A stretch of DNA of 64,000 bases. Origin: Aquilaria yunnanensis. Lineage: Eukaryota; Streptophyta; Magnoliopsida; Malvales; Thymelaeaceae. The position numbers were made by a program, and so were the translations under genes. The notes below the pieces were generated by a model. It searched no databases. It had not been told where the DNA came from and saw nothing but the letters and a program-made list of their open reading frames with translations. This document shows, piece by piece, positions 1 to 12,288 of the stretch (its first letter is position 1; every line of letters starts with the position of its first letter). The DNA lies in NCBI GenBank assembly GCA_039654915.1, contig CM077599.1, positions 76,290,001-76,354,000 on the forward strand, given 5' to 3'.

Positions 1-687
1 ATGCCCTCTTTTTGATCTTGGCTCTCTTCATCAAAATCGCCGACTCGATTGGCTGTTTGTTCATGGTTCGTCGTGCTCCATCGCTCGAAACTGCCAGCCA
101 TCAATTTGAAGCCAGATTTCGATTCGTTCTCACACCACTATTTGAAGCGGCTTATTCTCTTCAACCTTTCACCAATGACCGAACCCTCATCTGCCTAGGA
201 CAAGTCTTAAAGTTAGGCTTCTTCTCCCTTAGTGTTGGATTTGTTCCATTCATGGCTCACATTTATTTGATTTTGATGATAACTATAAGTATTTGAAACA
301 AGAGGGACAAAACCCGAGATTCGGCCAAACCTCAGGAATTTTTTTTATAAGTTTCCCAAAGAATGTTGGTGTTTTGGATCTTCGTGGTGTGAGTTGTTTT
401 TTAGAAACCTTAGAGTGTTGAATTTTAGATTTTCCCCCAATTATGATGATAGGTTCAAGTTTAGATAATAACTTTAACCGTGAAAGTTGTACTATTTTCC
501 TAATACTGGATTTTATTGTCAGATTGTCCTATAATTTTTTCCTTTACACTGGATGATTTTTTATGTATATTGTGTATCTCAATTTATTTTTATTTAGTAC
601 TATTTCTAATTATTTATGCTTGATTATAATTTATTAACTTAAATATTTATCAATTTTGTTTTATGAATTTGATGACAATTATTTCAG
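1..687. other. AT-rich stretch without a recognised gene
   Basis: An open frame of about 94 codons near the left edge (12-296, plus strand) resembles no family I recognise. The rest is AT-rich and closed in most frames. If the candidate last exon at 688-792 is real, this stretch would hold its upstream intron. Confidence 0.4.
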
Positions 688-792
688 GTCCATCCAACAG
701 TAATGAAAACGTTGGAGCATCCATCTATATATAATACCAAGGGAGAAAGGGTTCGCAAGGTAGTGACATCTGCCCCTTTAGTGGCAGGTTAA
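688..792 (+). CDS. Candidate last exon of an unidentified gene entering from the left
   Basis: A plausible acceptor (atttcag, ending at 687) is followed by 34 open codons and a TAA at 790-792. The peptide is charged and compact (contains HPSIYNTKGERVRKVV) and is followed by a transcript-like, less AT-rich stretch that could be a 3' UTR. I do not recognise the protein. No upstream partner exon is visible with certainty, so phase and membership are inference. It could equally be a chance open frame. Confidence 0.3.
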   Translation, partial: VHPTVMKTLEHPSIYNTKGERVRKVVTSAPLVAG

Positions 793-3773
793 TGATAGTC
801 CCTTTCTGGTTGTGTCTGTTTCGGATAGGGTGTTCTCTTCGCAATGGTGGCGGTTTGATCTTCGGGTAGACATGTTATGGGAATAATTCGCAGTGGGGCC
901 CTCTATTGTATGCGTTTTCATAATTTGGTCATTCATTATCGAAAGTGGTCAATAATAATCTTATGAAAGATTGTTCCACACCGAAGTTGTTCTCATCCTT
1001 CAAACCTGTTTATGTTGTTCTCTGGTAATAATGTAGCCAAGTCTACTCTTTTCACTGTTTGCTTTTCAATTATTCCACATTGTTGTGTGATTTAGATCTG
1101 GGTCTGTTTGTACTAGTGAGAATTTCTGGAAGTTATGAGTTTGGAGTGTTCTTTCTGGGATAATTGAAATGATAGTACTGAGGAGTCCATTTATTTATGT
1201 TTGGGCCTTTTATTATTGAAACAGAGCAGGTTGAACAGCTTGAGATTGTGTCACCGGGAGGAGGGGTTTAGCTGGCGATTGATAATCTGTAGGAGTATAA
1301 TTATTTGTGTTTGGGCTCATGATGATGATGATGATGGTAATGGGAATTAACAGGCTCCATAATAATAATGCTAAATCCTCTTTGGGTGGAAAAAATGTTT
1401 GAAAATCCCAAGATTAAGACCAACTAATTAATTGCTCTCTTTAGCTCCCAGTGGCTGCCCCTCCACCAAATCAATCACCGAAGAAACAGTTATTAGGTGA
1501 CACTCACAAACCTTCTCTGCTTGCTTTTCAGCTTAGCCAGCCATTTTACTCATTCCCTGCACTTCTTTTGCCATTTCAAAAGTGGCCTTGAAAAGAAAAG
1601 ATCTACTTCTACTACATACTTTGAGCAAAGATCAAGCATTATTATTATCATTGTGAATCAGATGAAAGTGTAATTACTATTGGATCATACACATATGCAC
1701 TTGACTATATATCAAAAATATTTTACCCATATATCAAAATATTTTTGTGAAGCAGATGAATTGAGAAAGCAAAAATAAATAATAAAAAATAAAAAAAAAC
1801 AACAACAACAGAAAAAGCAAGGCAGCGAAGTAGAACATGAGAGATCTACCTTACCTTCTACTCCTATGCACTCGACTCTGTAATAAATAATATAAAAGAA
1901 TGTAATACTTTCAAATATTGACAATAAATGTAAAACAGTTCTCCTGTTCAGAATATGTCAGATACAATAATGTGATATACTACTCACTTTTTTGACACAC
2001 AACTTCCCCTCAATAGCTCACTTAGACATCAAGGTATAATTGCACCCTGTTGCGGAGCACGGGCACTTTATACCCAAGTCTCAAAGAGATTCACTATTAA
2101 TTAACTTACAAAACTGTTCCTACAATGCTTAAAAAATTATATGTAAAATAACTATTAACATTTATACTTACTTGTACGAGTATTTATATGTAAAGATATG
2201 AACATATATAATTATTTAGTAACGTATGGATCTCTCTGTGTTTGTATGAAGTATTGAGATATGTGATGTTAATAACTCTTGTAGGGTGATTACAAGATTA
2301 GGCCAATTGCTTAAAAGTTAAAACTCAAGCAACATGATTCAAAGATAATTATTTAATTTGTAATGTATAACTTTCTCATGGTTTTTAACTTGGGAGAAAT
2401 AGCGGCAATACCATTAATGTTTGCTCTTTGGAGCAAATATGCTACCATTGTTCAAACTTGCTCCAATATATACCACCAAATACCAATGTTTTAAGTATTG
2501 GTGCAAGTATCGTATGCCACCATTGCTTTGGAATTTGAGCAAAACGACAATGATGACAAATGGAGTCCGTTATTTCTGTAACTCACACTGGATATGGCTT
2601 ATTTGAAAAATAACAAACAAGCCATTAATTTTTGTATCTCAAACAAATATGCACCTGTGGAATTCAAATCTACAATCGTAGCATGACTCCTATACTGCAA
2701 TTTTCCTTTATTCTGTAATGATTATTACATGTTTTTTACTCGCGATAAATGATTTATTTTATTATTAAAAAAACTTGTCTAATCTATGTAGAACAAGACG
2801 TTGAAGCCAGAAAAAAACTCAAACAAGTTGAATTAAATAATAAATTAAACCCAAAATCTCACTCAAATTTTGTTCTTCATGGCTTAATTTATCTAGCTAC
2901 CTGTGTGTGACGAGAGATGATTTTATTCTCCTTAGTACAATAGGAATAATAGCCCAATGTTAGGAGATATCAATTTTACTTCAGAAAGATGTAATTGCAC
3001 TTGGAAAGATTTCTAAGGTTTTTAAACTGCTACTAATCCTAATATTGTTTAATCAAATCGAAAGACTATAGTTTGATAAATTAAGTGAATCAAGCATGAG
3101 TTGTGATGAACCATCCTCTATTTCGTAATTGGGCACAGTAAATGAAAGACTCCCTGGAATCTGATAACCACATCACTATTCCATAGTTAAGCTCCTCTCC
3201 CAAAACTTTCTTCTCCATTTCTATGAAGGGTGCTCGAAACTTTGCTTAAGAAATGGGGATGGCCGGTTCCTTACCACTCCAACTTATAGATGTTAATTTG
3301 GTAAGAGTTTATGATTTTAAAAGAGAAAAAAAAAATAGATGGGGTGAGTTTATTTTGCATTAATTTCAAAGCATTATTATGAATTATTCTTATATAAAGT
3401 AATTATTTTCCCAAGTTATCAATTTATTAAAATTTTTCTTCTTAAGAAGTCAAAAAACAAAACTTAAGATAATTTTTGTAAAATGTAAAAATAAGAGAAA
3501 TATTTATTTTTAAAAAATATTGTAAAATTAATTTTTGAATTTCATAAGTATAGAGTTTTAATAAACTGATAATCTTAGCAAATAATCAATTTATATAAGA
3601 TTAATGCATTAAAATTAACGCAAACTGAATTGGTCCATAATACACATTTAATCGTCCATATGCCGGAAAATATAACATTAGTAGCAGATTGGCACCAACT
3701 GGAAAACTGATGACATACTTGCTTCAATAAGCATATAGTAGTGGTATTTTTTGGCAATTAACTTCAAGTTGCA
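793..3773. other. Intergenic, no gene recognised
   Basis: AT-rich sequence with a short (atg) microsatellite near 1,318-1,336. The open frames here (for example 1,712-1,924 minus, 2,421-2,606 plus and 3,575-3,757 minus) are short, low-complexity or cysteine/phenylalanine-rich and match nothing I know. No RNA gene or clear transposon end was found. Confidence 0.5.
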
Positions 3774-3782
3774 AAGAATAAT

Positions 3783-4236
3783 GAGAAACTTATAATTACC
3801 CTTGAGGTATTCCCTAACCTACAGTTTTCCCTCTTTATTTCTAGAAATTTACACTTTACCTCCTATATTTTTTACATTATTTGATAACAATTTTTAAAAC
3901 TATATTTAAACTATATGATAATTATGTTCCAGTAATTTCAATCTCTATGATATTTTTTTATAGTTAATAAATATTTTAAATTATTATTTTTTCCTTTCTA
4001 CAAATATATTTTTCTAATTGTAATTACATATTAGTATTTTTTAAAGGTTGGTTGGCTGTTAAAAAAATTTAAAAAATCTTGAAATTACTAGAACATTATT
4101 ATTAGATAGTTTAAAATAGGGTTTCAGAAGTTATTGTCTGACATTGTAAAACAAATAGGGGTAAAGCATAAGATTTTTAAAATAGTGGAGCAAAGTGTAG
4201 GTTAGACCAAACCATAGGGGCTTTTGTAATTTTCCC
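3783..4236. mobile_element. MITE, Mutator-like, with 9-bp target duplication
   Basis: A 454-bp non-coding element with imperfect terminal inverted repeats of about 50 bp: the left end gagaaacttataattaccc pairs with the right end ...gtaattttccc, and the shared core is ccctaacctacagttt / aaagtgtaggttag. It is flanked by AAGAATAAT (3,774-3,782) and AAGAATAAA (4,237-4,245), 8 of 9 identical. A 9-bp target duplication with AT-rich inverted ends is the Mutator superfamily signature. No transposase is present. Confidence 0.7.
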
Positions 4237-4453
4237 AAGAATAAATGGGTAAAGAAAAAGGAAAAGGAAAAGTTGTACTTCAGTTTCCTGTACATGCAGT
4301 AACCTTTTTCTTTTGTCTTTAATGTCGGGAATATATGCATCCTTTAAATGTTCTTCAATAATACTATTTTTTTTTTCACTTTCAGAAAAATAAGAATTTT
4401 TATATTTTTTTTTCTTTATTCCATTTTCGACGCAATTTTCAGTTGTAGGTGCC

Positions 4454-5374
4454 TGATGGCGGGGGGGCCATCAGCATCACTGTGTATCGTGGTGAAGGCG
4501 GCAGGGACTTCAGGAGGTACGGGTGAGTCCCGGCAGAAGGTGCTCTGTGAGGGTCACCTGTGATGGCCGGCAGCATCCTCTTGTGGGAGGCACGGTGAGG
4601 CCGAGAAGGATTTTTGGTATGGGAGAGAGCCCGAAACGGGGATTCCTCCAGAGGACCTGCCTAAAACACTTAGAAAACAGGGGTTAAAAGGCCCCCGGAG
4701 TGATTTTTCGGGGAGGAGCCTTCAACGCCCAAGTCAGTGCTTTAGGGGGTGGAGTAGTCAGGGCCAAAGGTTCTTGCCTGCCGTGTCCTCTTGAGGGCAG
4801 AAAGAAGAGGGAGTGGGAGAGTCCCCCCAAATGATGGTCATTCCCTTGATATATATAAGAGGGGGTGAGCCCTTCAAATTGTGACACATGTATGGACGGA
4901 TGTCATCCGTACTTCTGGGCGTGGGAGCCCCTAGCCGCTTGCAGGCTCCTTGGGCCACGAGCTGCGACAAGCGTAGCCCTACATGACAGGACGTGGGCAG
5001 TGGCGACGTGTTAGAGTGCATATGAGGGCGGCGTACAGGGTGACTTGGGCAGGATGTCAGAGACTCCTTGATGGCGTCTGCCGTATCTCCGAGGTCCCCT
5101 TGTTGGATGTCCACCTTCGGGGTGAGGGGCATTTTCCTATGGTTGTACTGGTTCTTCGGGGGAATCCCCTAGCTCCGAAGTTACTCCTTCGGGGGGCTTT
5201 CCCCAGCAGAAGATGGCTGGTCCTTCTCCCCCGAAGTTGGTTCGGTCATCTTCCCGATGGAGACGATACTCCGAGGTTGGTATTGGCAGGCTACCGAGAT
5301 CGTGTACCTCAGGAATTTGACTTCCTCTTTTTCGGGGGCCTCTGGTGACCGGGGCGATAGCATTTTGACTATCA
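4454..5374 (+). mobile_element. Solo LTR, 921 bp, with 5-bp target duplication GTGCC
   Basis: A GC-rich island in AT-rich DNA, beginning TGAT and ending ATCA, flanked on both sides by GTGCC (4,449-4,453 and 5,375-5,379). A TATA box at 4,850 gives the plus orientation. There is no internal retrotransposon coding region and no second LTR next to it, so it is a solo LTR left by LTR-LTR recombination. The several overlapping open frames inside it on both strands are by-products of its base composition. The family (Gypsy or Copia) cannot be told. Confidence 0.85.
4850..4859 (+). promoter_or_regulatory. TATA box of the solo LTR
   Basis: TATATATAAG followed by aggggg inside the solo LTR, about 400 bp from its left end, as expected for the retrotransposon promoter at the U3/R border. 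It sets the LTR on the plus strand. Whether it still drives transcription is unknown. Confidence 0.5.
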
Positions 5375-5519
5375 GTGCCCATTTTCAATCTATAGCAATT
5401 GAAATTTGTAAACAGCCAATTGAATCATTTTGTGTAGATTTCGTTTTCATAATTTTTAGAATATGTAGAAAGCTAAAGGTCACAGTGCGGCAACAACCCC
5501 CAACTTATATGAAATATAC

Positions 5520-6945
5520 GAGCTAGTCCCAAAGCTTGGATTCAGTGAAAAGAAACCCTTAAACTTATGAAAATAAGGTGACTTAGTCTACTTTGCGTCA
5601 CGTTAGCCATTCTTCCAAGGGTTGAATTACACTATTGGCCCTTGGCCATGTTTAGTTGTTCAATTTCCTTTCTAAATATCTATACCTATAATTTAGTCAC
5701 TTAAGTTAATGTTTACTTTATTTCATAATATAAAATATTCATCCTAATATTTTTAATTTTTTATCGGTTTCTATCCATAAAAAAACTGGGTGCTTTGTTT
5801 TTCATGTATATTTTTTTTTATAAATTGACAGTTTGAACAATAGTCACTTATATAGGAATAATGCACAATAATATATAAAAATAAAAATAAAATAAAATGG
5901 CCTATTACACTTCAACATATCCTATCATCATCATCATAATCATTATTATTATTATGCAAAATCATGAGTTCTTTTATGAGTTTCTCCTTTTTAATCAAAA
6001 GAATGTGAAAATTTTATTAGATAATGAATTCCTTATAAAGAAATTCACAAGTGATAACAAAAAGATGAAGTATTAACCTTTAAATAATATTAAATTCACA
6101 TAAAAAGATTAAAAATGAAAATAATTATCTAAAAATTTGTCTAAATGTTGCCCTACTTAGATCTTAAATGATAAATCAACTACATATACCTAAAGCTAAA
6201 CAAAAGAATGCATTGAAACATTAACAAAAGCAATATTTGTACAAATATTTTATTGAAAACATTGATGGTGCAATGCAAAGAAATGAAACAATTAGAAAAA
6301 AAAAAGAATCTAGTCAAAAATTTTCACAAATTGCATACAAAAATCTTTTTTTAATTCAAGGTATCAATATATGATTTGATAAATGGATAGCTAGTTATTG
6401 GATACAAAGAAAAAAAAAACCCTAGTATTTTTATATCTAGGTGTCTTATATATATATATATATTATTGCAAAATAAACTAGTGTTTCACCGGAAGTTTTT
6501 TTTTTTTTTTTTTGCATATAGTACATGACTTGATGAAATTTTTATTGAAAAAATATACTACCTATAAATTGCATGGGTCATGTACTCTATGTCAAGAAGG
6601 AAAGTGGTATTATTTAATTAAAAGACTAATATAATTCATATTAAAAACATATGAAAAACAAAGCACCTGATTTTTTATGGACATGAACTAATAAAAAATT
6701 AAAAATATTAAGTTGAATATTTTATACTATGAAATGAAGTAAAGTTCAACTTAAGTAACTAAATTATAAAATATCTAGAAAGAAAACTAAACAACTAAAT
6801 GAGTCCATCCCAAGGGCCAATAGTATAGTTTAGCCCATGAAAAGATAGCTGATCTGCCGTAAAATTGACTGAGTTATCCTACTTTCACAAGTTTGAGAGC
6901 TTCTCTTTACTAAGTTCAAGTTCTATTGGCACACTTTGGCCGAAG
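5520..6945. mobile_element. Non-autonomous inverted-repeat element with arms of about 300 bp
   Basis: The left arm (about 5,520-5,820) and right arm (about 6,640-6,945) are imperfect reverse complements. Shared landmarks are gcccttgg... (left, near 5,637) against ccaagggcc (right, near 6,812), and ggtgctttgtttttcat (left, near 5,790) against atgaaaaacaaagcacc (right, near 6,650). The AT-rich middle codes for nothing. Exact ends and the target duplication could not be fixed because the outer edges have decayed. Long arms suggest a Mutator-like or foldback element. Confidence 0.65.
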
Positions 6946-7780
6946 GTAGATGTGTTAAACGTGGGAAAGATGACAGTACCCTCTCTATTGAAGCTACGGG
7001 CTATGTAACAATGCACGCACATGGATGATAGTGCACCATGTGGTCCATGTCATTTTTAGCCGAGTCTACATATATATGTGTACAACTACAGCCCCTGGCC
7101 CCAAATTCTTTCAAATCTCCATCTGCCTTGTCATTTATTCTCGGTAACTTCTGTTAAATTTGGATACCAATTTAGATTAAGCTGGTCAATTTATCATCAT
7201 TGTTCCATTCCACCTGACTATTTTTAATCATGCTCATCTATTTTTTTTTTTCACTATTTTCTTGTTTTTACTTCACAAAAATCCTTCACCATAATTGATA
7301 GAAGTATCCTTTGGTACATTTTAAAATTGATGGCTATGAGAATAATTTTGAGGGCTCAAATTATGAATAAAGTGATAGTGTCATTTTGTTTCTTCCCTGC
7401 TTTAGGTCATTGATAGTGTCATTTTGTGGTTTCCTTTTTTCAAGTCATCATTCAAGTTACATTGTTAAATAGTTTATTAGTCCAATTTTATGTTGGTTTA
7501 GTAGTTCAAGCATGTTTTGGGTTGTTAGTGTGTTAGTTTGTTTTTTCCGTTAGTGTTATTGGTCTATATCCATCAATCTATATTCTTGACTACAGGATAT
7601 GTCAAGTACATTTAATAAAGAATTATTCTTGTCCCTGTATCACAGAAATTGAAAAATATGCAAGACCTATAATTCAATCAAACACCCCCAACCTCTCAAT
7701 GTTGTATTTCATTAGTCGTTAATGTACATTTGATCTTTTATAAAAATAATTCATTGGTAGTTGATTGTTGATACAACGAA
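6946..7780. other. 3' flank of the first F-box gene
   Basis: No gene recognised. It holds a tandemly repeated phrase, tgatagtgtcattttgt, at about 7,373 and 7,411, and otherwise AT-rich DNA. The terminator and poly(A) region of the minus-strand F-box gene should lie at its right end. Confidence 0.4.
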
Positions 7781-8905
7781 TCAAGCAGCTGCTATCCATT
7801 CAAGGGGTGGCGAAAACAAGTTGTGCTCAGCAGAGCAATTCTCCAAAAGGCTAACTTCACCCTTCTCCAAATCATACACATGGATGCATTTCTTAACTCC
7901 GTCTCTTCCACAGAGCTTAAATTCTCCATAAACCTCTCTCGAGCTGGTAGCAAAATAGATGAAATTCCCCCTCGGCCACCCGAGTTGTGAAGCTGATGCA
8001 GAAAAGGACCCAACTTCTCCTAGAAACAAAACTCCACCTCCCAAACTCCTGACTTCATCCCATTTGTTCCTCTCCACGTTCAACCTGTGCAACCGAAACC
8101 GAACCTCCTCCTTGTCATCTCCTTCTGCACCAGAACCGTCCATTTCGACCAGCACCAATTGGTCACCAGATTCCACCAAAAACCTTGATCCATCCCCACT
8201 AACTTCAGAACCAAGATGATCAAAGATGGTCAAGTTTGCATATTGATCAACCATGAAAGTTTTTCCTTTTTGATCAACTGCATAAAACTTCCCATTGAAG
8301 GATGCTACATCCGTGACCCTGTGCGTGTTCCTGAGTATTTTCCAATCCTTATCTCCGGACAGGAAAAGCGCAAGATCTCCACAGAAATGGTGAGCAAGCA
8401 AGGCGAAGGAATCGCTCCCCGCGCCAACCTTTGTTACGGCAACCCTCTTCACAAGCTTCATCAGCTTGGGTGACAAGCAATGATCCATGAAGATGGTTGT
8501 GACGCCGACATATTCATGACCCAGCTCAAGCACTCGAAGGTCCATCAAATCTAGTACTCTGCTCTTGAAGGAACAGAGGATCTTGTCGGCCGAAAATGGA
8601 CAATGTATCCTCACTTTCCCGTCGGAAACCATGCTGGATTTTAGCAGCCAGGACTGGTTGCAATTGCGGGAACTGACGAGGAAGACGCTCCTTCTCTGAA
8701 GCGAGAATGAGTAGGCGATGGCGCCTCCATGCTCGGTGCCTGCCGGGAAGTCAGAGAAAAACAGAGGAAAAGTGCGGGGAGGGCGGGAGGAGCGCCAGGA
8801 GGAGCAGACCGACCGGAACCGGAGGATGTCGAGGTCGCCAGAAATGAATTCGGATATCAAAAGGAGAATGTCGGTTGGGAGTTGGGACCAATCCGCCATG
8901 GACAT
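7781..8905 (-). CDS. F-box/DUF295 protein, SKIP23-like (diverged copy)
   Basis: An intact single-exon gene of 374 residues starting ATG TCC ATG GCG; either ATG could serve. Residues 4-45 form the F-box (DWSQLPTDILLLISEF, then LRFRSVCSSWRSS), the part that binds SKP1 in SCF ubiquitin ligases. The remainder is the DUF295 region, ending with LGWPRGNFIYFATSS and a VYDLEKGEVSLLE block typical of SKIP23-like proteins. DUF295 is thought to form the substrate-recognition face; the substrate is unknown. It is the most diverged of the five copies here and lacks the inserted residues that the others carry near position 255. It does not share their flanking duplicate blocks. No lesion is visible. Family call firm, biological role unknown. 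Confidence 0.9.
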   Translation of the reverse strand: MSMADWSQLPTDILLLISEFISGDLDILRFRSVCSSWRSSRPPRTFPLFFSDFPAGTEHGGAIAYSFSLQRRSVFLVSSRNCNQSWLLKSSMVSDGKVRIHCPFSADKILCSFKSRVLDLMDLRVLELGHEYVGVTTIFMDHCLSPKLMKLVKRVAVTKVGAGSDSFALLAHHFCGDLALFLSGDKDWKILRNTHRVTDVASFNGKFYAVDQKGKTFMVDQYANLTIFDHLGSEVSGDGSRFLVESGDQLVLVEMDGSGAEGDDKEEVRFRLHRLNVERNKWDEVRSLGGGVLFLGEVGSFSASASQLGWPRGNFIYFATSSREVYGEFKLCGRDGVKKCIHVYDLEKGEVSLLENCSAEHNLFSPPLEWIAAA

Positions 8906-10486
8906 TCAAGTTTTGCCGCGACCCAAGAAATTTTTTTCTTTTAATTCGATGGTGGGAAGTGGGATATAAAGCAGAGAGGAGGCAGGGTAGGTGGAGGACC
9001 AAACCGAAACTCAGAACTAACTTTCAAAACCATTTTCTTTTCCAAATCAGTTGTCTTTTACAAGTCGTTAAAAGAACAGATGGACTGTCTGGTTTTACAG
9101 ACCAAAATGAGAGATGAAGGAAAAGTAGCTTAGAAGAAACTCTAACAGCACATAAGTTAACGTCGTGGTCGGAATCATTCGTTCCTTGAAGGTACCTTGT
9201 TTTGTAAGTTACTCTGCCCACTGGAACCTTAATGTCGCTGTGAATATAAAATTGTCGTTGACATTGTCCCAGAAAGAAAAAAATTAATGGTTTAAGAAAG
9301 TTACAATAAATGCAGTATTTACCTAGTTAAATTGAGTATTTTATCGATCTTATTATATTATTTAATAGCACTATATTTTTTGTGATATATAACCTTTTTC
9401 AATATTTAAATTAATGATATAATAGTCAAAATATTAATTTAGATTTTCTAATTAAGGAATTAAGGAATTTAATATATAATAAAACTTTACATCTCAAAAT
9501 AGAAATGTGAACAAATAATTCGGAGCAACTTTGAAAACAAACTTTTGGCAAGTACACCTAGGAAGATTGTCAACAAATAAAAATTTGGTAAAATTATTAT
9601 GTGTTTGTTATATCAAACTATTATTACATAGTTTAAATTTATTGAACAATCATTGCCGAATAGGTTAAATTAAAATTTCATTATTGATAACAGAAAATAT
9701 AAAAAAGTGCATGTAAAAAAGTTTGTTTGAAAAGTTTAACTAAACCTAAATTTTAAGGCCCCGAATATACATACAAGATGGAAGACTTTAGTTCGTGCCA
9801 TGAACATAACTATATAAGTCTATTTCATTCGGGTCAAATATGCAGAAATATGGTGGGCATCTATAAGCAAATAATTAACCGAACTCTCTCTAAATAATTT
9901 ATTCCCATTAATCCCATTAATTTTTACTGAATCGCCTCTAAGTCAAGAGATGCATTAATCATTGCATATCTAATAATTAACCTAAGTTGCGAAATATAAT
10001 AATTCCTTCTCCTCAAGTTTTTTTTGAAACATTTACTATTCACACCAGTTAATTTACAATTTATAATTTATAACTTTTTGATATGTTGCAAAAATTTTAT
10101 ACGCAAATCATAATTTAAGGCTTACATATTCTAAATATATTTTTTACGGATTTTTGTAGTGATTAATAATACAAAAAAATTAAACTAAATTTAAATTAAA
10201 AAATAAAGTTTGTCCAGAAAACATGAGGCGAGGTAATAGACAATTAAATTAATTAGTTTGAACCTATAAATATTAACCACACCTATTCAAACTTTACAGC
10301 TGAGACTGGAAATAGCACAAACAAAAAAAATAGTATATACAAATTAAACGGAGACTTTGGCAATCTCGTATCAGAATGGTTGAATTCCATGATTTCAGCT
10401 TTCGTTGAATACTCGTCGAATGTCAAATGTTCCTAATTCATTGAATGTTTCGTTTGGAACAATGTAAACATTTAGTTTTAAAGGTT
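8906..10486. other. 5' flank of the F-box gene and intergenic DNA
   Basis: Upstream (minus strand) of the F-box gene a TATA-like tttatat lies near 8,965. The rest is AT-rich with no gene, RNA gene or transposon end that I can support. Confidence 0.35.
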
Positions 10487-11468
10487 GGGTAAATTGCACG
10501 CATTACGTTAAATTTTTAATTATTATTTCTGTTTTAACTCTAACTTTCACTTTATTCATAGTGTGTCCCTAACATCAATAAAATATTTCATTTTGGCCCA
10601 TTTATGAATCGAAAACATTATGTTTGATGAAAAATGCCACGTCAACATCATATTATAGGGAAAAATACTTACTTTAATCCTTGAAATTTTTACCTTTAAC
10701 AAATAATCTTCAAAACATTGAAATTTAATAAAAAAAACTCCTCTCCCTTCTCCAATCTCTCTTTTCTTTGTCTTGCAGGCACCACCAGCTATTTCTCGAA
10801 ACTCATCCATGGCTGCAAGTTCCAAGAGATCAATGCCTCGTCCATGGCTACGAGTTTCGTGAGATCAACGCGAATCGAAGCCTCTGGCGGATTGACGTTG
10901 GAGATGAGAAAGGGGAAGCGAATCGGGTGAATGAACGGAGGAGAGGGTGAGTGAATCAAGGATGGAGTACAAGGTTGCCAGAGGATAGGGATGCGGACGA
11001 AGGTTGATTTTAGAGTCTAGTGTGGGTACTGTGGCAAATCAGAAAATCACGACTGCGAGGATGCGTGAATCGGGAAATTGCGATGAGGGCGAGAACCATT
11101 CGAACGGTTACTGGCAACAGGGAACCACAGACGGTGGCAAATTAGGGCACTAGGCAGCAGAGGGCTTCAATCGGTCACGGCAAGTGGCCAGATGGATGGA
11201 CATCATTGATTTCTAGGTTGAGCTGCTTAATTTAGCTCGACAACATAATGATTTAGTTTCTTCTTCAAACCCACAACACGAGGAGGGCAAGAGTAGAAAG
11301 TTCTGGGAATGGTGAGTGGTTATTTCCATCCAAGATAATTATTTTTGTCTAAAATGGCCCAGAATGAAATGTTTTGTTGAAGTTAGGGATACATTATAAA
11401 CAAAGTGAGGGTTAAGGTTAGAACAGGGATAAAAACTAAAAGTTGGGGATAACACGTGCAATTTACCC
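10487..11468. mobile_element. Mutator-like non-autonomous element
   Basis: Terminal inverted repeats of about 120 bp: the left end GGGTAAATTGCACG pairs with the right end ...gtgcaatttaccc, continuing through tccctaac / gttagggat and the fcattt-type block atttcatt / aatgaaat. The flanks ttaaaggtt (10,478-10,486) and ttagaggtt (from 11,470) match at 8 of 9 bases, with one extra base at the right end, fitting a 9-bp target duplication. The middle (10,720-11,040) is GC-richer with short open frames and might be a captured gene piece, but I do not recognise it. Confidence 0.7.
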
Positions 11469-12254
11469 GTTAGAGGTTAGAAAAGTTATAGAATGGTAGA
11501 TTTTAACATTACAAGTTCATAAAAACCATCCACCATTGTTGATAATTTATTCCAACATATAACACTAATTTTAGACATTCTTTTCAAATGAAGCCAAGGT
11601 CTAAAATCTTTCAAATGACTCAAATTTGCCTTTTATTATTTTTAAAGCATGTATTATATGCGCGAATCGCGCAATCACGATGAGGGCGAGAACCATTCGA
11701 TTGGTTGCTAGCAACAGAAAACCACAGACGATGGCGTATTAGGGCACTAGGCAGCAGAGGGCTTCAATCGGTCACAGCAAGTGGCCGGATGGATGGACAT
11801 CGTTGATTTCTAGGTTGAGCTTCTTCATTTAGCCTGGCAATGCAATGATTCGGTTTCTTCTTCAAACCCACAACACGAGGAGGGCAAGAGTGGAGAGTTC
11901 TGGGAAGGGTGAGTGGTATTTTCCATCCAAGATAATGATTTCTGTCTAAAATAGCCCAAAATGAAATGTTTTGTTGAAGTTAGGGATACGTTATAAACAA
12001 AGTGAAGGTTATGGTTAGAACAGGGATAAAAATTAAAGGTTAGGGATAACGTGTGTAATTTACCCATTAGAGGTTAGAAAAGTTAAAGAATGATAGATTT
12101 TAACATTACAAGTTCATAAAAACAATCCACTATTGTTGATAATTTATTCCAACATATAACACTAATTTTAGACACTCTTTTCAAATGAAGCCAAGGTCTA
12201 AAATCTTTCAAATGACTCAAATTTGCCTTTTATTATTTTGAAAGCATGTATTAT
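11063..12254. repeat. Direct tandem duplication, about 597-bp period, two copies
   Basis: Sequence from gcgtgaatc at 11,063 to about 11,657 is repeated from gcgcgaatc at 11,660 to about 12,254 at an offset of 597 bp with scattered substitutions. The unit includes the right part and right inverted repeat of the preceding Mutator-like element, so a second copy of that element end lies at about 11,947-12,065. Confidence 0.85.
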
Positions 12255-12288
12255 TTGAACACCGGTACATCCTGAAATAGTGATATGT

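Noticed and set aside
4348..5526. Cluster of overlapping open frames on both strands
   Set aside because: They lie in or across the edges of a solo LTR that is GC-rich and so poor in stop codons; no protein family recognised.
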